Made by a program: the position numbers and the translations under genes
Shown: positions 21,621 to 35,000 of the stretch, in pieces
How positions within the stretch are numbered: the first letter of the stretch is position 1
How the letters are laid out: each line of letters opens with the position of its first letter
Assembly (NCBI GenBank): GCA_024180945.1
Contig: JAKSGN010000021.1
Span: 806,001 to 870,000, forward strand
Length of the DNA: 64,000 nt
DNA from: Macrophomina tecta
Lineage: Eukaryota; Ascomycota; Dothideomycetes; Botryosphaeriales; Botryosphaeriaceae
Direction: 5' to 3'
The notes under the pieces: generated by a model
Told to the model about the DNA's origin: nothing
The model's input: the letters and a program-made list of their open reading frames with translations, nothing else
The model's database searches: none

Positions 21621-24600
21621 CTACGCCGCCGCGCTGGCCAGGCTGGGACTGAGGTGGGCGCTCTTGCCGGCGATGGTGGTGGCCAGGGCGGTCAGGCTGG
21701 GGCTCTGCATGATGTCGAAGATGGAGATCTCGGCGGCGGCCTTGAGGGCGAGGGCGTTGCGCAGCTCGACAGCTGTGAGCGAGTCGACGCCGAACTCGGC
21801 CATGGGCTTGCCCGGCGCGACCTCGTCCTCGGGCATCATGAAGATGTCCATCAGCTTGGCCGTGATCTCGACCGCGACGGCGGCGCTGGCATCGTCCAAT
21901 GTCTTGGCCCGCGCGATACGGCCGGCCAGATTGTCCGCCGCAGCGGAGCCGCTGGCGCCGTCCGCGGCACTACCGTCCGCGCCGCGAAACTTAGCGGGCC
22001 AGAAGCGCAGGTCGCGCGCGGCGGGACCGCCCTCGTCCCAGAAGGCGCTGGCGGGCGACGTGTTTATGCCGAAGACGAGCTGCGTGGCGTGTGGGTCGGT
22101 GACGGCGCACTCGACAGCCTTCAGCACGTCGCCCTCGCTGAGGATCATGTGCCCCTGCTTCTTGAGGTACGCGCTGGTGTCGTCGTGCTCCGAGACGTAG
22201 CCGACGTTCTTGACGGCGCCGATGTCGATGGACACGGCGGGCAAGCCTTGCGAAGTGCGGTGCCGCGCCAGCGCATCCTGGAACGAGCCGCCGGCGCCGT
22301 AGTTGCACTGCGACGCGATGCCGATGACGCCCGCCACAGAGGAGAGCATGATGAAGAAGTCGAGCGGGGCGCTGGCGAAGGCGGTGTGTAGGTTCCAGCT
22401 ACCCTGCACCTTGGGGCGCAGGCCGGTCTGGTAGTCGGCCAGGGACATTTGCTCGAGGATGGAGTCCTGGGAGAAGAGAAGGGTCAGCAAGACGGAAGAC
22501 TTTCCAAAAGGCGAGGGTTGAGAGACGAGCGTTGCGGCTGTGGTGGTTCACTCACCCGTAGGACCATGGCACCCTGGATCACGCCGCGGACCGGAGGCAT
22601 CTCTGCCGCGAAGCTCGCGATCGCATGCTTCACTGAGGCCTCGTCGGCAATGTCGCAGCTGATGGGCTTCACTTTGCAGCCCAGCTTCGCAATGTCGGCG
22701 AGGAGAGGAGCTGCCTTGTCCGCTGCGCTGGCGCTGCGGGAGAGAACGACGAGGTTCCTGGCACCGTGCTCGGCCAGCCAGTAGCAGATGCTCTGGCCAA
22801 TGCCACCGAAGCCACCGACGACGACGTAAGTCGCGTCAGGGCGCAGCTTTGCAACTGGTGCCTTGAGGATGGCCTGCGGAGATGGTCAGCGATAACGCAC
22901 ACGAGAGGATGTTGCCGCGGGACTCTCTGTCCCTCGCGATGACTTACCGGGACCATGCTGTCTGGCCTCACTGAGAGCACTACCTTGCCCTGGGTGTTGC
23001 TTGACGCCGCAGCGCGGAAGGCCTGGACGACGTCGCTGACGTCGTGCCTGGAGACGGGCACGCCTAGAATCTTCCTGGCCCGGATGAGGTCGAAGACGGC
23101 CGTCAGCGCGCGACTGACCTGCTGCCCCTTGCGCTCGACCAGCAGCGGCAGGTCCACGGCGGCGAAGGAGACACCGCGGGCGAACGCGCCCATGCTTAGC
23201 CGGCTGCTCTGCTCCAGATCGCGTTTGCCCAGCTCGACGAAGCGGCCCAGCGGCGCCACGCAGTCGAGGCTCTCCTGCAGCAGCGCGCCCTCGAGCGTGT
23301 TCAGCACGACATCAACGCCCCTGCCGCCGCTCGTCCGCGCCTTGAGCTCGTCGACGAAGCCATCGCCGCCGGTGAAGAAGATGCGGTCGGTGGGCACGCC
23401 GAGCACCTTGTGCACGAACGCCGTTTGCTCGAGGCCCACCACCGACACGAAGACGTCGGCGCCCGCGTGCTGCGCCAGACGGACGGCCGCCTGTCCAACG
23501 GCACTGCCTGCATCGTGCACCAGCACGCTCTCGCCGCCCGCCAGCCGCGCCACGTCGACGAGCGCGATCCACGCCGACGCGTACGCCACCGGCAGCGCCG
23601 CCGCGAGCTCGAAGCCCATGTCATCCGGGATGCGCACCGCGCTCGTCCACGGCGCCCGCACGCTGCTGGCGAAGCCCTCGCCCGGCAGCAGCGCCGCAAC
23701 CCGGTCGCCCGGCTTGAATCCCGTGAGCGTCGACGCGCGCGTCACGATGCCGGAGCACTCGAAACCAATGCGTCGGTTATCCTGCAGCGCGCCCGTGGCC
23801 ACGCTCACGTCGCGCGGCGAGATGCCGAAGGCGCGGGGGCTGATCTCGAGCTCGTCCGAGGCGAGCGAGGCGCTCGCGTCGTAGTCATTGGTCGGCGCGA
23901 AGACCAGAGAGTCGAGCTGGCCGGGGCTCTCGATGGTGAGGCGCAGGGGAGCGGCGTTGCTGCCGTCGTCGCTGTGCTTGACGAAGGGCCGGAGGCTGGT
24001 GCTGCTAGATTCCGAGGGCTTGGGGAACCACGTCTGCGCGCGATCGTGGTCCTTGAAGTAGCGCAGCACGTTGACAACACCGCCGCGCTCGGCGAACTCG
24101 TAGTCGCGCGGATCGCTGGCGGGCGAGGACAGGTCGGCAAAGAGCTCTGTGAAGACGGAGGCGATGGCGGCGGCCGAGGCGGGCGTCCAGGCGTCGCGCG
24201 AGGGGTCGAGATCGAGCGTTCCGATGCGCTTGCCGACGTACTCGAGGCGCAGGATGCGCGTGAAGCCCTGCGCCAGGCTGGCGAAGGGGTCGTTGCTGTC
24301 GACGGCCCCGCCGCGCGTGACCCAGAGCAGCCCCTTGGAGGTGGTGCACAGCGTGCGGATGGCCTCGAACTGGGCGCTGGTCGGGTCCTGGAGCATGGAG
24401 GCGGAGAGCTCGCCGACGAAGACGACCAGCTTGCCCTCGCAATCGAGCCTGTCGTACGGCTGGACGGTCGGAGCTGCGCCAGTGATGGCGGCCACGGCGC
24501 TGCTCAGCTCGTCGAGCCATTCCTGCGCTGGCGCAGGCGTTGGAGCGGCGATGACGACCTCCGGCGCGTACGTGCGGGCAGAACGCTCGGCGGACGAGAG

Positions 24601-27600
24601 GATGACGCTGTAGGAATACTGCGTCTCGCTCTCGCAGTCGTGCACCTCGACGTCCACGCCGGTGAAGCCGCTGCGCCTGAGCTCGCCGTCCCACTGGCTG
24701 ACGGAGAGCGAGGGGGCCAGCAGCCGGTGCTCTTCCTCGCCCTGCCAGTGGTCCGGCAGCAGGCCGAAGGCGAACTGGACGTCCAGCTGGTCCCGCGTCG
24801 GCTCCAGGAGGATGAGCTTTCCGCCGGGCTTCAGCAGCCTCCGCACGTTTGCGGCCGCATGCTCGATGGACGTCGTCTTGTGCAGGACCTGGGCGGCGAT
24901 GACCAGGTCGTACGACTCGGGCTCGAAGCCCTGCGCGCCCGGGTCGCGCTCGATGTCGAGCGTCTTGAACGACACGAGCTTCTTCCACGCGCCAAACTCG
25001 TCTTCGGCGGCCGCGAAGAAGGCGTCGGACACGTCGGTGAACTCGTACGAGCCGGCGAGCGGGTCGTCGGGGCTGCCAAGCGCGTTGAGCGCGTGCAGGG
25101 TGGTGGCGCCGCTGCCAGCGCCGACTTCGAGCACCTTGGCCCGGGGGTGCTGGTGGGCGAACTGGCGGACGAGCTCGGCCAGCTGCTTCCTGCTGCGCTC
25201 CAGCTGCAGCCCTTCGGCGTAGAAGCGGTACAGCAGCTGGCGCTCCTGCATCAGCTCGAGCGGAGACAGGACGCCGCGCAGGATGTCGGCCAGGTGCGGG
25301 CCGAGGGTGCACACGAGCTCGCCGTTGACGCTCCGGGCGGCGATCTTGGCCTTGAGCGTGGCCTTCTCCAGCGCTGGAACGGAGGCAGGGGCCTTCGCCG
25401 CCTGCAGCTTCATCCAGGCGTAGTAGCGCCGGAAGTGTCCGTCGAGCGCCTGCGCCTCGGCCGGGGTGATGGCCTCCAGCGCGTCCTGGAGGAACCAGGA
25501 GCAGACGAGCCGGACGTCGGCCAGCACCTGCGCCTCGACCGCGTCGGGCTCCTGCGCCAGCTGCTTCTTCAGCAGCGCGGGCGCGGTCAGCGTCAGGGCG
25601 GGCAGCCACCGGGCCGTGAGCAGCTTGTCGTTCTCGGTGGGATCGCCGCCGGCCAGCGCCGCGCCGATCGACTGGAAGTAGAAGTCGTCGATCTTGATCT
25701 TGACGTCCTGCGTGTTGGCCTCGTCCGTCACCGCCACAGCCGCCTTGAAGCCTTGCTTGTCGTTGTCCCACACGCGCGTGTGCGCGCTGAAGCGCGCGCC
25801 AGGCGTGCTGTCAATGTCGCTGGACACCCACAGCTCCTTGATCGTCCGCGGCACCTGCGCCGACGCCATGCTGGCCCCGACGTTTGGCAGCGCCGCGTAC
25901 ACGGCCTGGAAGACGTTGTCGAGCGTGATGGGGTGGATGACGTGCGGGTGCTCGTGCTCGTACGGCATCGTGGCCGCCGTGTCCGCCACCTCGAGCGTGG
26001 CGAGCGAGCCCAGCGGCCGCGCCCGCACGCTCTTCAGGTGCTGGAACATGGGGCCGTGCTGGATGCCCACGCGCCGCATCGAGTCGTACACGTCGGACGG
26101 GCTGATGCGCGAGCGGTAGTCCGACGCGTCGCGCACCACCGCGTGCTGGTCCTCTGCTGCGGGCACGCTGCGCTCGGCAGAAGGAGAAGGCGAAGCAGGA
26201 GCGACAACAGCGGGGCGCTCCGCTGGCTTGAGGACCGCCGGCGGCGTGTCTACGCGCTCGGGCGTTGTGGCCGGCGTGCCGTCACGGTTGTCGTCAGTCG
26301 TCTCCGACCCCGTGTCGTCAGGAGAGTCGTCGCCCCCGCCGGCACCGAGAGCGCCGTTCAGGCAGGCGACGAGGCTGGGGAAGTTGGTGACGCCCATGAG
26401 CTCGTCCTGGGGGAGCGTGCACTGGAAGGCCGTCTCGATCTCGCGCGCCATCTCCATGCCCATCAGCGAATCCACGCCAATGTCCGCCAGCTCAATGTCG
26501 TCCAGGATCTCCTCCACCTCGAGCCCCGAAATGTCGGCCAGGATCTCCTTGAGCTGCTTGATGATGTCGGAGGAGGACCGCGTGGCCGCCTTCGCAGCCG
26601 CGGGCGCGCGGTGTTGTTCGGCGGCAGCCGCAGGCGGAGCAGTGGCGAAGGAGGTGTCGGCCGCGGCGGACGAGGACGGCGACGTGAGCCGCGACAGCAG
26701 CTTACTCATCGAGGCCTTGGACACCTTGGCGTAGTTGATGCCCTCAACGACCTCGACCAGGGATGCCGTCTTGGCCTCGAAGACGAAAACGTCCGTCAGG
26801 AACGAGTTGCCGTCGGCCGCCCGCGAGTGCTGGGCAAAGACATGCCACTCGCCGTGCGACTGCGGCACGCTGGCGGCAAACTTGGGCGATCGCGCCCACC
26901 GCTTGATGCCGTTCGCGATGTACATGTCGCCGGGGTCGCGGTCGGTCATGCAATTGACCCAGATGCCGCCGACCTGGCAGAAGGTGTCGCCGAGGAAGGC
27001 GTCCAGCCAGGACTGGCCGGAGTGCGTCTTGGTGATGCGCCCGGCCGACTCGTGCCCTTTGCCCACCAGCTTCTGCAGCCCGTGGTACCGCTCGCCGTAG
27101 TCGACGATCTCGGAGAAGACGCGGTAGATGCTGCGGCTGCCCTGGATCATCTCGTCCGGGTCGTCGTCCTGCAGGAGCTGCATGCATCGAGCGTGGCTGA
27201 CTTGCCCCTCGTAGCGCGCGAACTCGTCGCTGCTGCTGCTGAGCGCAATCTCGCCCGTGACGTGCGTGGTGGGAGCGGCATTTGGGGGGGAAGAGCTCGT
27301 GCTGGTCATCTTCCAGGCCCAAGTCAGGCGGCCCGCGTCGAGCGCCTCGAGCTCCAACCAGACGCTCCTCGACGGGTCGACGCAGACGGGCACGAGGTTG
27401 GTGATATCGCGAACCTGTGGCAGCAGCGCCGAGGACGACTGAGGCTGCAGGCTGCGCAGGGCTTCGATGGCCAGGTCTATCTGCACCGTGGCCGGGCAGA
27501 TGGGCGCGGTCCCAGCAATCTTGTGACCCCCGACGATAGCCTCGTACTCAGGCGTTGAAGTGTTGACGCGGAAGCGGGCAAGGCGTTGCTCGTTGTCCTG

Positions 27601-30600
27601 GTAGCCGACGAAGGTGAAGAGCGCTGGCTGAGCAACGCCGGCTGCGGCTGTCGCCTTGGGCGGCTCCTTGAGCGCCAGCCAGTGCTTCTGCCTGTCGAAC
27701 TGGTACGGAGGGAGTAGCAGCAGCGCGTAGTCGTATGTCTGGAGCCTCGAATGGCCCCAGTATGCCACGTGCAGCCCGGCCCTCCAGAGAGTGGTGGTCG
27801 TGTCAATGAGCTTCTGGAGGCTCTGCGTGCCAGACACGTTCACTGCTTGGAAGTGGTGTGGTTCGGACGAGCCGAGCGCCTTGGACGCCATGAAAGTGAC
27901 CGTCGCATTCGAGCCTGCCTCCAACCAAATAGCGTTGGGATGCTCCTTTGCCAGGCGACTGACCGCATGGCTGAAGTAGACGGGGTTCCGCAGATGCTCG
28001 GCGAAGAAGTCGGCACAGAAGACGTCGCCGGCTCTGTTCTCCGTGGCGCGTTCCACCGGGATTGTAGGCTTGTTGAAGGTCAGGCCTTCGCCGACGGTGC
28101 GCAGCTGCGGCTTCAGCGCCTCGACGAGGGTCGAGTGGTACGCATTCGAGACATTAAGTCTCTTGAACTTCAGCGTTGGGAACTTGGCAGTGATGGTGGC
28201 GACGACAGCGTCGATGGTGGCCACAGAGCCGGCAATGGTATGGCTCGTGGGCCCGTTGAAGCACGCAATTGTCGCAGGCGTGTTAGATGCGGCGATGAGC
28301 TGGTTGACTTCGTCGGCGTCCGCCTCGACAGCCAGCATGGACCCCTTCTCCGGTCCCCAGGCGTCTCTGATGATGGTGGCGCGGGCAATGACGGCCTTCA
28401 TGGCGTCTTGCAGGCTGAGAACGCCGGAAATGCAGAGCGCAGTGAGTTCGCCAAAGCTGTGGCCGACGACCGCAGCGGGCTCGACACCGCAGTCAATCCA
28501 GCTCTTGGCTGTGGCATACTGCAGTGCAAAGAGCGCTGTTTGCAGGCTGACAATGTCCTCGATGGTCTCTTTCTGGAACACGTGAGGGTAGATGCTGCCG
28601 ACGCCGAGGGTTTGCGCCGTGGCATCGCACCTGTCCAGGTGCCTGCGCAGGACTGCGACGTTGTCATATACTTGGCGGTCGAGACCGACCGAGGTGGAGA
28701 TCTGGCCCCCAAAGCAGAGGATCAGAGGCCGGGGGGCTGGAAGGGAGACCGGAGATGCATCTCCGCTTTCGAGGGCCGTCAACTTGTTGTCCAGCTCTTC
28801 GATTGAGCTGGCAGTGAAGATGTGTGCCCTCTCAAGCGACCTGTTGGACTGACGGGCCACATTGAACGAGAGATCGGCAATGGAGGGGTTCTTCGTCTTG
28901 AGGAAGCGCCGGAGTCTCGTAGCGTAAGCACGGATGCTCCTATCATCAAGTCCACACAGCCAGAACGGATATTTGGGTCCTGCCGGGCTCTGGAAACCGC
29001 TGCCCAACCGGGGGGCCTGCGTGACGAGCATTGACGCATTGGAGCCCGAGGCACCGTAGTTGTTGATGAGCGCAGCCTTGAACTCGGCGTCCCACGGCTG
29101 CAAGGAGGTGGCAATATGCATCTTGTCTGCCGCCGTGGCGTTGATGGCAGGATTGATCGTGGAGAAGCTGGCCTGCGGTGGGATGCTACCTTCCTGCAGC
29201 ATGAGCAGAATCTTCGCCAGCGAAACAACGCCTGACGAGCCCTCCGTGTGTCCGACCAGACCCTTGACGGAGCCCAGCTGCAGCGGCTTTTCGCGCGAAG
29301 AGCCACCAAACACGCGACGGACGCTTTCGTACTCGGCAGGGTCTCCCACCGGGGTACCTGTACCGTGGGCTTCGACGACCGACACCTGACTGGGCTCGAG
29401 CCCGGACCGGCGCACCACTTTGCGGAAGAGATCGGACAGAGAGGGTGCGTTGGGCACGACGATGGGGGTGCAGCTCTGGTTCTGCTGCACGGCAGTGCTG
29501 GAGATGACGCCCAGGATCTGGTCGCCATCCGCAACGGCGGCCGACATCTTCTTCAAGAAGACGGCGCCAACAGCTTCACCTCGGCAGTACCCGTCGGCTA
29601 AGGCATCAAAAGGCTTGCACTGACCAGTCGGACTCAGGAACGAAGCACCCGCCAGGTTCTGGAAAAGCAGGGGGTGTGACATGGTGTTTGTGCCGCCGGC
29701 GAGGGCAGCAGTGCATTCGCCGCTTAGAATGGCGCGGCATGCTTGATGTACCGACACAGCGGATCCAGAACAGGCAGTGTCGATGGTCAAGCCCGGACCG
29801 GTCCAGCCAAAGTAATGGCTGATCTTGCCTGCAATGAAGCCGCGCAGATTGCCTGTGGCGGTGAAGGCATTCGCGGGATGGCAAGCTACGTTTTCAGCGT
29901 AGTCCGTTCCACAGACGCCGACATAGCAGCCAATGTTGCTATCGGTCCGTGCTGCCGCGTCGAAGTAGCCGGACTGCTCGACCGCCTGGTAGGCGACCTG
30001 CATCAGGAGTCGCTGCTGCGGATCCATGGATGCCGACTCTCGAGGCGTCTTCTTGAAGAACTTATGGTCGAAAGCATCGTGGTGGTTGAGGAAGTTTCCG
30101 TACCACGTCTTCTTCGTGTCGTTCTCGCGGAAGACGGAGTCGAAGCTGAACCGGTCACGCGGCACCGGCTTGTGCTGGGACTTGCCTTCTGCGAGAAGCT
30201 GCCAGAACTCGTCCGCGTCGTCGGCCCCGGCGACATGGATGGCCAGACCCACCACAGCAATCTCGTCGGGGGAGCGCTGCGGGAGTGCTACGTCCTCAAA
30301 GTGCAGCACTCGCGAACCGATCCCGCGGAGCAGGGAAGGCGGAACGCACTTCTCAGGTCCGAAGGAGAGCACCCGGGCATCTTTGGCGTCCAAGTGTGCT
30401 GACTTGACCTGAGCGAATGTCTTGTACCACTCCGCCGTGTCCAGGAGGATGGCCCTGATTGCTACCTCGTGTAAGCTTCCTTCGGCCACTACACCGTCTC
30501 CTGAATTGGACCGTAGAGGAGTCCGGAGTGCAGCCGCGTTGCCAAGGGAGAAGTCCGAATTGGAAGTACAAAAGTCCATTATCCGTTGGACAACGGTGGC

Positions 30601-31504
30601 GTGCTTTTGGCTGTGGAAACGTCCACCCAATCCGATTTCGGCAACAATGCACTTAGCAGACTTGAGCGTCTCTTCTACGGCAGGTGCTGATCTGCGAGCC
30701 GTGGTGATCGAGTAAGTGTTCTCATCGTAAACTACGGAAACGTAGGCCTATGGTTGTTAGCCGATTCGCCTTGTGAATGCATTGCCGACTGGGACTTGAC
30801 ACATTCATCAGAACGTAGGTGTTCACCAAACCGATGAAGGTTTACGCTCGGAGAAGTACTTCAAGATTCCATGGACATCGCATTAATGAACTTACTTCTG
30901 GAAATTGCTCCGAGATTTTCTTAACTTTCTCCGTAGCCTCAGGGGACCTTGCCGCTACTGAGAAAGTAGTGGACTCCCCGCTTTCGTCCTGAATATCTTG
31001 AGTGTCCACTGCAGCACCAATAAGCAGTGCGAGCCGCACAGCAGCTGCAGCATTCTTCTCGAATTCTCTCTTCGTGGCGCTGGAGGAGACAACAATGGCG
31101 CTGAGAAGGCCCATGCAGAACCCAACGGCTTCCGATGCTGGAAGCGCCTCTGGTTCGCGGAGGCTGGCGTAGGTGGTATACTGTGTCAACTGCGCTATGA
31201 TAACAAGTGGGCTCAACAGAACGTTGGGCAGGCGAGGGGTGCCTAGAGTGCCGGCCTTGAACCAGTTGCTAAGCTCGGCCAAGTGAGCGGCACCGGGGAC
31301 AGCCGCGATCTCGGTAATTTCTTTGCGGATAAGTTCCCATTGCTCTGGTAGCTCATCGATGGCGCGTAAGGCCCAGGAATGATCATCCGAGCTCAGCACA
31401 GAAGACGCGAGGCTTCGGAACGCCGGTTGGTCAAAAGAGAGGGGCTGTGACCCGAAGAGGAGAACGGTCGCGGCGTTAGGAGGGATAGAGAGTCTGCCGA
31501 CCAT
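21621..31504 (-). CDS. PKS1: chimeric NR/HR polyketide synthase, SAT-KS-MAT-PT-ACP-(half DH)-cMeT-ER-KR-ACP, 3190 aa
   Basis: Exons are 31504-30896, 30747-22948, 22873-22556 and 22466-21621; all introns are phase 0. Non-reducing part: SAT 1-about 340 (GFCMG, Cys130), KS about 364-780 (DTACSGS Cys529, His664, His703), MAT about 870-1190 (GHSFGE Ser967), PT about 1245-1550 (His1278, Asp1457), ACP about 1592-1670 (GVDSLM Ser1630). After an acidic/Pro-rich linker (1672-1740) comes a highly reducing part. It consists of only the C-terminal hotdog half of a DH (catalytic Asp1813 in HPITLD), cMeT (GAGSGATT near 2079-2086), structural psi-KR, ER (about 2470-2800), KR (GGFGGIG near 2823-2829, Tyr2965) and a second ACP (GVDSL Ser3138). 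There is no TE or R domain. Exon 2 alone is one uninterrupted frame running from the SAT through the ER, so the fusion is not a splicing guess. The His-bearing half of the DH is missing and lies in PKS2. It shares a 498-bp promoter region with PKS2. The domain calls are sure; the activity of the chimera is unknown. Confidence 0.93.
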
Positions 31505-32002
31505 GGTCGCAAGTAGTGTATGAGACTATTTGCAGAACGAATGCTGTTGAGTCTTGAGCTGTCGGCCGGGGGAGATGGGACGAAAGAACGTTATAGCTTG
31601 TTGAACAGCCGCTTGACGAGAAGGACGACAGTATTCCAGCGAGAGAATGCTTCCACTAATAACTCGAGGGAGTCGTCCGCCGCACGAGCATTACCATCAA
31701 CGGCAATTTCCTTCGGATACTCCGGTACGGACTATCTTGTTGGTTGTCCTGCTCGGAGTTATTTCTCGGACTCTAGCCAGCCGGCAGTTGCGCATTGATT
31801 GCCCGGCGGCCCATCGGACAGGCGGCCTCACCATTACTCCCAGAGCACCAAAGACGCCTTTGGGACTGCGAAAGACCATGAATAGATAAAAAGAAGGAGA
31901 GTATTGCGAGTGAAGCTGGTTGCTCTTATCTCCTCGTCATTCTTTGTCCCCTCCGGCAACCTCTGCTACCGCCCAACTCAACGTTACCACCGAGCTCTTA
32001 CC
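31505..32002. promoter_or_regulatory. Bidirectional promoter of the chimeric PKS pair
   Basis: 498 bp separate the two divergent PKS starts. Near the middle, 31714-31724 reads CGG-N5-CCG, an everted pair of CGG half-sites of the kind bound by Zn2Cys6 dimers. On the minus strand it begins with the recurrent CGGAGTA heptamer. A further CGG follows two bases later. One CGGAGTT near-match lies near 31755. Under the inversion model this promoter segment was inverted together with both 5' halves. Confidence 0.55.
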
Positions 32003-35000
32003 ATGGGAGAGCAACCGAGTATTCCGATCGCCATTGTTGGCATGAGCTGCAGGTTTGCTGGCGGAGCCACAGACCCCGAAAAGCTTTGGCAACTGTGCGA
32101 GGAAGGTAGAACAGGCTGGAGTGAGATTCCATCCGACAGATTCAATATCGATGGACATTACCATCCCAGGCCAGACCACTTGAACACGGTTCGTTGAGAC
32201 TTCCTGTTTGATTAATAATGTGCTGACGCTTCAAAGACGAACGTGAAGGGCGCATGCTTCTTAGAGGAAGATATAGCCGCGTTCGACGCAACATTCTTCG
32301 GACTGTCAGCAGAGACTGCAGCAGTGAGTTGATCAAGCCCGGACAACGAAATTGCTGCTTCTAACAAGGACTAAGTGCCTGGATCCGCAATTCCGGCTCA
32401 TGCTCGAATCTACGTATGAGGCTTTTGAGAATGCCGGTCTCAGCTTGCAAGAGGTGAACGGCTCTAACACTTCCGTCTACGCCGGTTCATTCTTCAAGGA
32501 CTACCACGATGCAGGCCTCAGGGATGTAACTACTCTGCCACGTTCGTTTCTGATCGGTGTCGGTTCTGCCATGGCTTCCAACCGCCTATCACATTACTTT
32601 GACCTGCGCGGTGCCTCCATGTCCATCGACACGGGCTGCTCAACAACAATGACCGCACTGCACCAAGCGTGCAACGATTTGCGCAACCACGAGTCCAGCA
32701 TGTCCGTCGTCTCGGGCGGTAACCTGATCCTCAACCCTGACATGTTCATCACCATGTCTTCCGTCCAGCTGATCTCCAAGGACGGCAAGAGTTTCACCTT
32801 CGATAGCCGCGCAAACGGCTACGGCCGCGGCGAGGGAGTGGCGACCGTCGTGCTCAAGCGGCTGGATGACGCTCTCCGGGACGGGGACCCCATTCAAGCC
32901 ATCATCAAGGAGAGTGCCCTCAACCAAGACGGCAAGACAGAAACCATCACCACGCCCAGCCAAGAGGCTCAGATAGAGCTGATCAAGCGCGTGTACAAGA
33001 AAGCTGGCCTAGACCCGAAGGACACAGGTTACTTCGAGGCGCACGGCACAGGTACGCCAACGGGAGACCCGCTGGAGGTGGGCGCGATTGCGGCCGCTTT
33101 TAAGGACTCGAGGCCGAGGGACCGACCGCTGGCCATCGGCTCAGTCAAGCCCAACATTGGGCATACCGAGTGCGCCTCTGGCTTAGCAAGCATCATCAAG
33201 GTTGTGAAGGCGCTGGAGAAGGGCAAGATCCCGCCATCAGCGAATTTGGAGAAGCTCAACCCCCGGCTCAAGCTCGAGGAATGGAATTTGAAGGTGCCGC
33301 GCGTGGCCGAGCCGTGGCCAGAGGCAGCAGTCCGCCGCGCATCCGTCAACAACTTTGGCTATGGCGGCGCCAACTCGCACATCATCCTCGAGCACTATCA
33401 GCCAACTTCCGCAGACTCGGACGGCTCACCTACGACTCTGTCCTCCAAGGTGCTCATGCTCAGCGCAAAGGACGAGACTGCGGCTACGACTATGGTGGAA
33501 AATCTGCGCGACTATCTGCTTTCCGCCGAAATCGAGGACGAGACATCCTTCATGCGCGATTTAGCCTACACTCTTGGCCAGCGCCGAACAACCACCTTCC
33601 CCTGGGTCGCCGCCACGACGGCTTCGTCTGTGTCGGAGATTATCCGTGCCATCGACGGCAACCGCATGAAGCCGCGTCGTACTCAGAGCCCGCTGAGGCT
33701 CGGCTTCGTCTTCACCGGCCAGGGCGCGCAATGGTGGGCTATGGGCCGCGAGCTCATCGCTGCGTACCCCGTGTTCCGCGATACGATCGTCGAAGCGGAC
33801 GGCTACCTGCGGGAGTTCGGCGCCAAGTACAGCCTTCTCGACGAGTTGCACCGCGACGAGCAGACGACGCGGGTGAACGAGGCCACGCTGGGCCAGCCCG
33901 TGTGTGTCGCGGTGCAGGTTGCGTTGGTGCGCCTGCTGGAGAGCTGGGGGGTGGTGCCGAGCGCCGTGACCAGCCATTCCAGCGGCGAGATCGCCAGTGC
34001 TTTCGCCGCTGGTGTTCTGAGCCTGAGGAACGCCATGGGCGTTGTGTACGCGCGTGGCACGCTGGCCGCCGATGTGGCCAAGTACTCGACACTGGGGCGT
34101 GGCGGCATGATTGCCGTCGGCCTCGGCGTCGAGGCGGCGGAGAAGTACGTCGAGCGCGTGTCTGCCGGCAAGGTAGTCGTGGCGTGCAGGAACAGCCCTG
34201 CCAGCGTCACCGTCTCCGGAGACATTGCTGGCATCGAAGAGATCGAGAAGTTGTTGAAGGAGGACAATGTCTTCGCCAGGCAGCTGAAGGTGCCTACGGG
34301 CTACCACTCGCACCACATGCAGCCCATCGCCGAGCCGTACCTGAAGTGGCTACAAGCCAACATCACTCCTGAGCCGAGCATGAAGGAAGGCCTCATCTAC
34401 TCCTCGCCTACCACCGGCGGGCGTATGACGGACGCCCAAGAGATTGGCGTGCCGGAGCACTGGGTACAGAGTCTCACTAACCCTGTGCTCTTCACCGAGG
34501 CCTTCACCAACATGTGTTTCGCCGGCCCGGGTGAGCCCTGCGACGTCGATTACGTTATTGAGATTGGCGCACACGCCGCGCTTTCGGGCCCGATTCAGGA
34601 CATCAAATCGCTCGACGCTTTCCAAGGAACCAAGATCGGTTACAGCAGCTGCCTTTTGCGCAAGAAGGATGCCGTGGAAACCGCACAGGCTCTGGCGTGC
34701 GATCTCATCCACAACAGGTACCAGCTGAACATGGGCAATGTCAACCTGACCCCGCGCGGTAATGTGCTGACCGGTTTGCCCAAGTATCCCTGGAATCACC
34801 AGAACCGCCACTGGTACGAGCCCAGGATGAACAGGGCGCACCGAATGCTGTCCGAGGCGCCTCATGACCTGCTCGGAAGCCCTCTCACGGGCGGCAACCG
34901 CATCAATCCCTCGTGGAGACATGTGATCAAGACCTCCTCGCTGCCCTGGATCCGAGACCACGGACTCCAAGGCACCGTCGTCTATCCAGGGGCTGGCTTC

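Noticed and set aside
23410..27558. Very long plus-strand open frame (1382 aa) antisense to PKS1
   Set aside because: It is a shadow of the GC-rich PKS1 coding strand: low-complexity, Arg/Gly/Ala-rich, no domain, and opposite to clear PT/DH/MeT/ER coding sequence.
31904..32002. Upstream in-frame ATG as the PKS2 start
   Set aside because: It would add 33 residues without family similarity; the ATG at 32003 sits directly before the conserved KS N-terminus.
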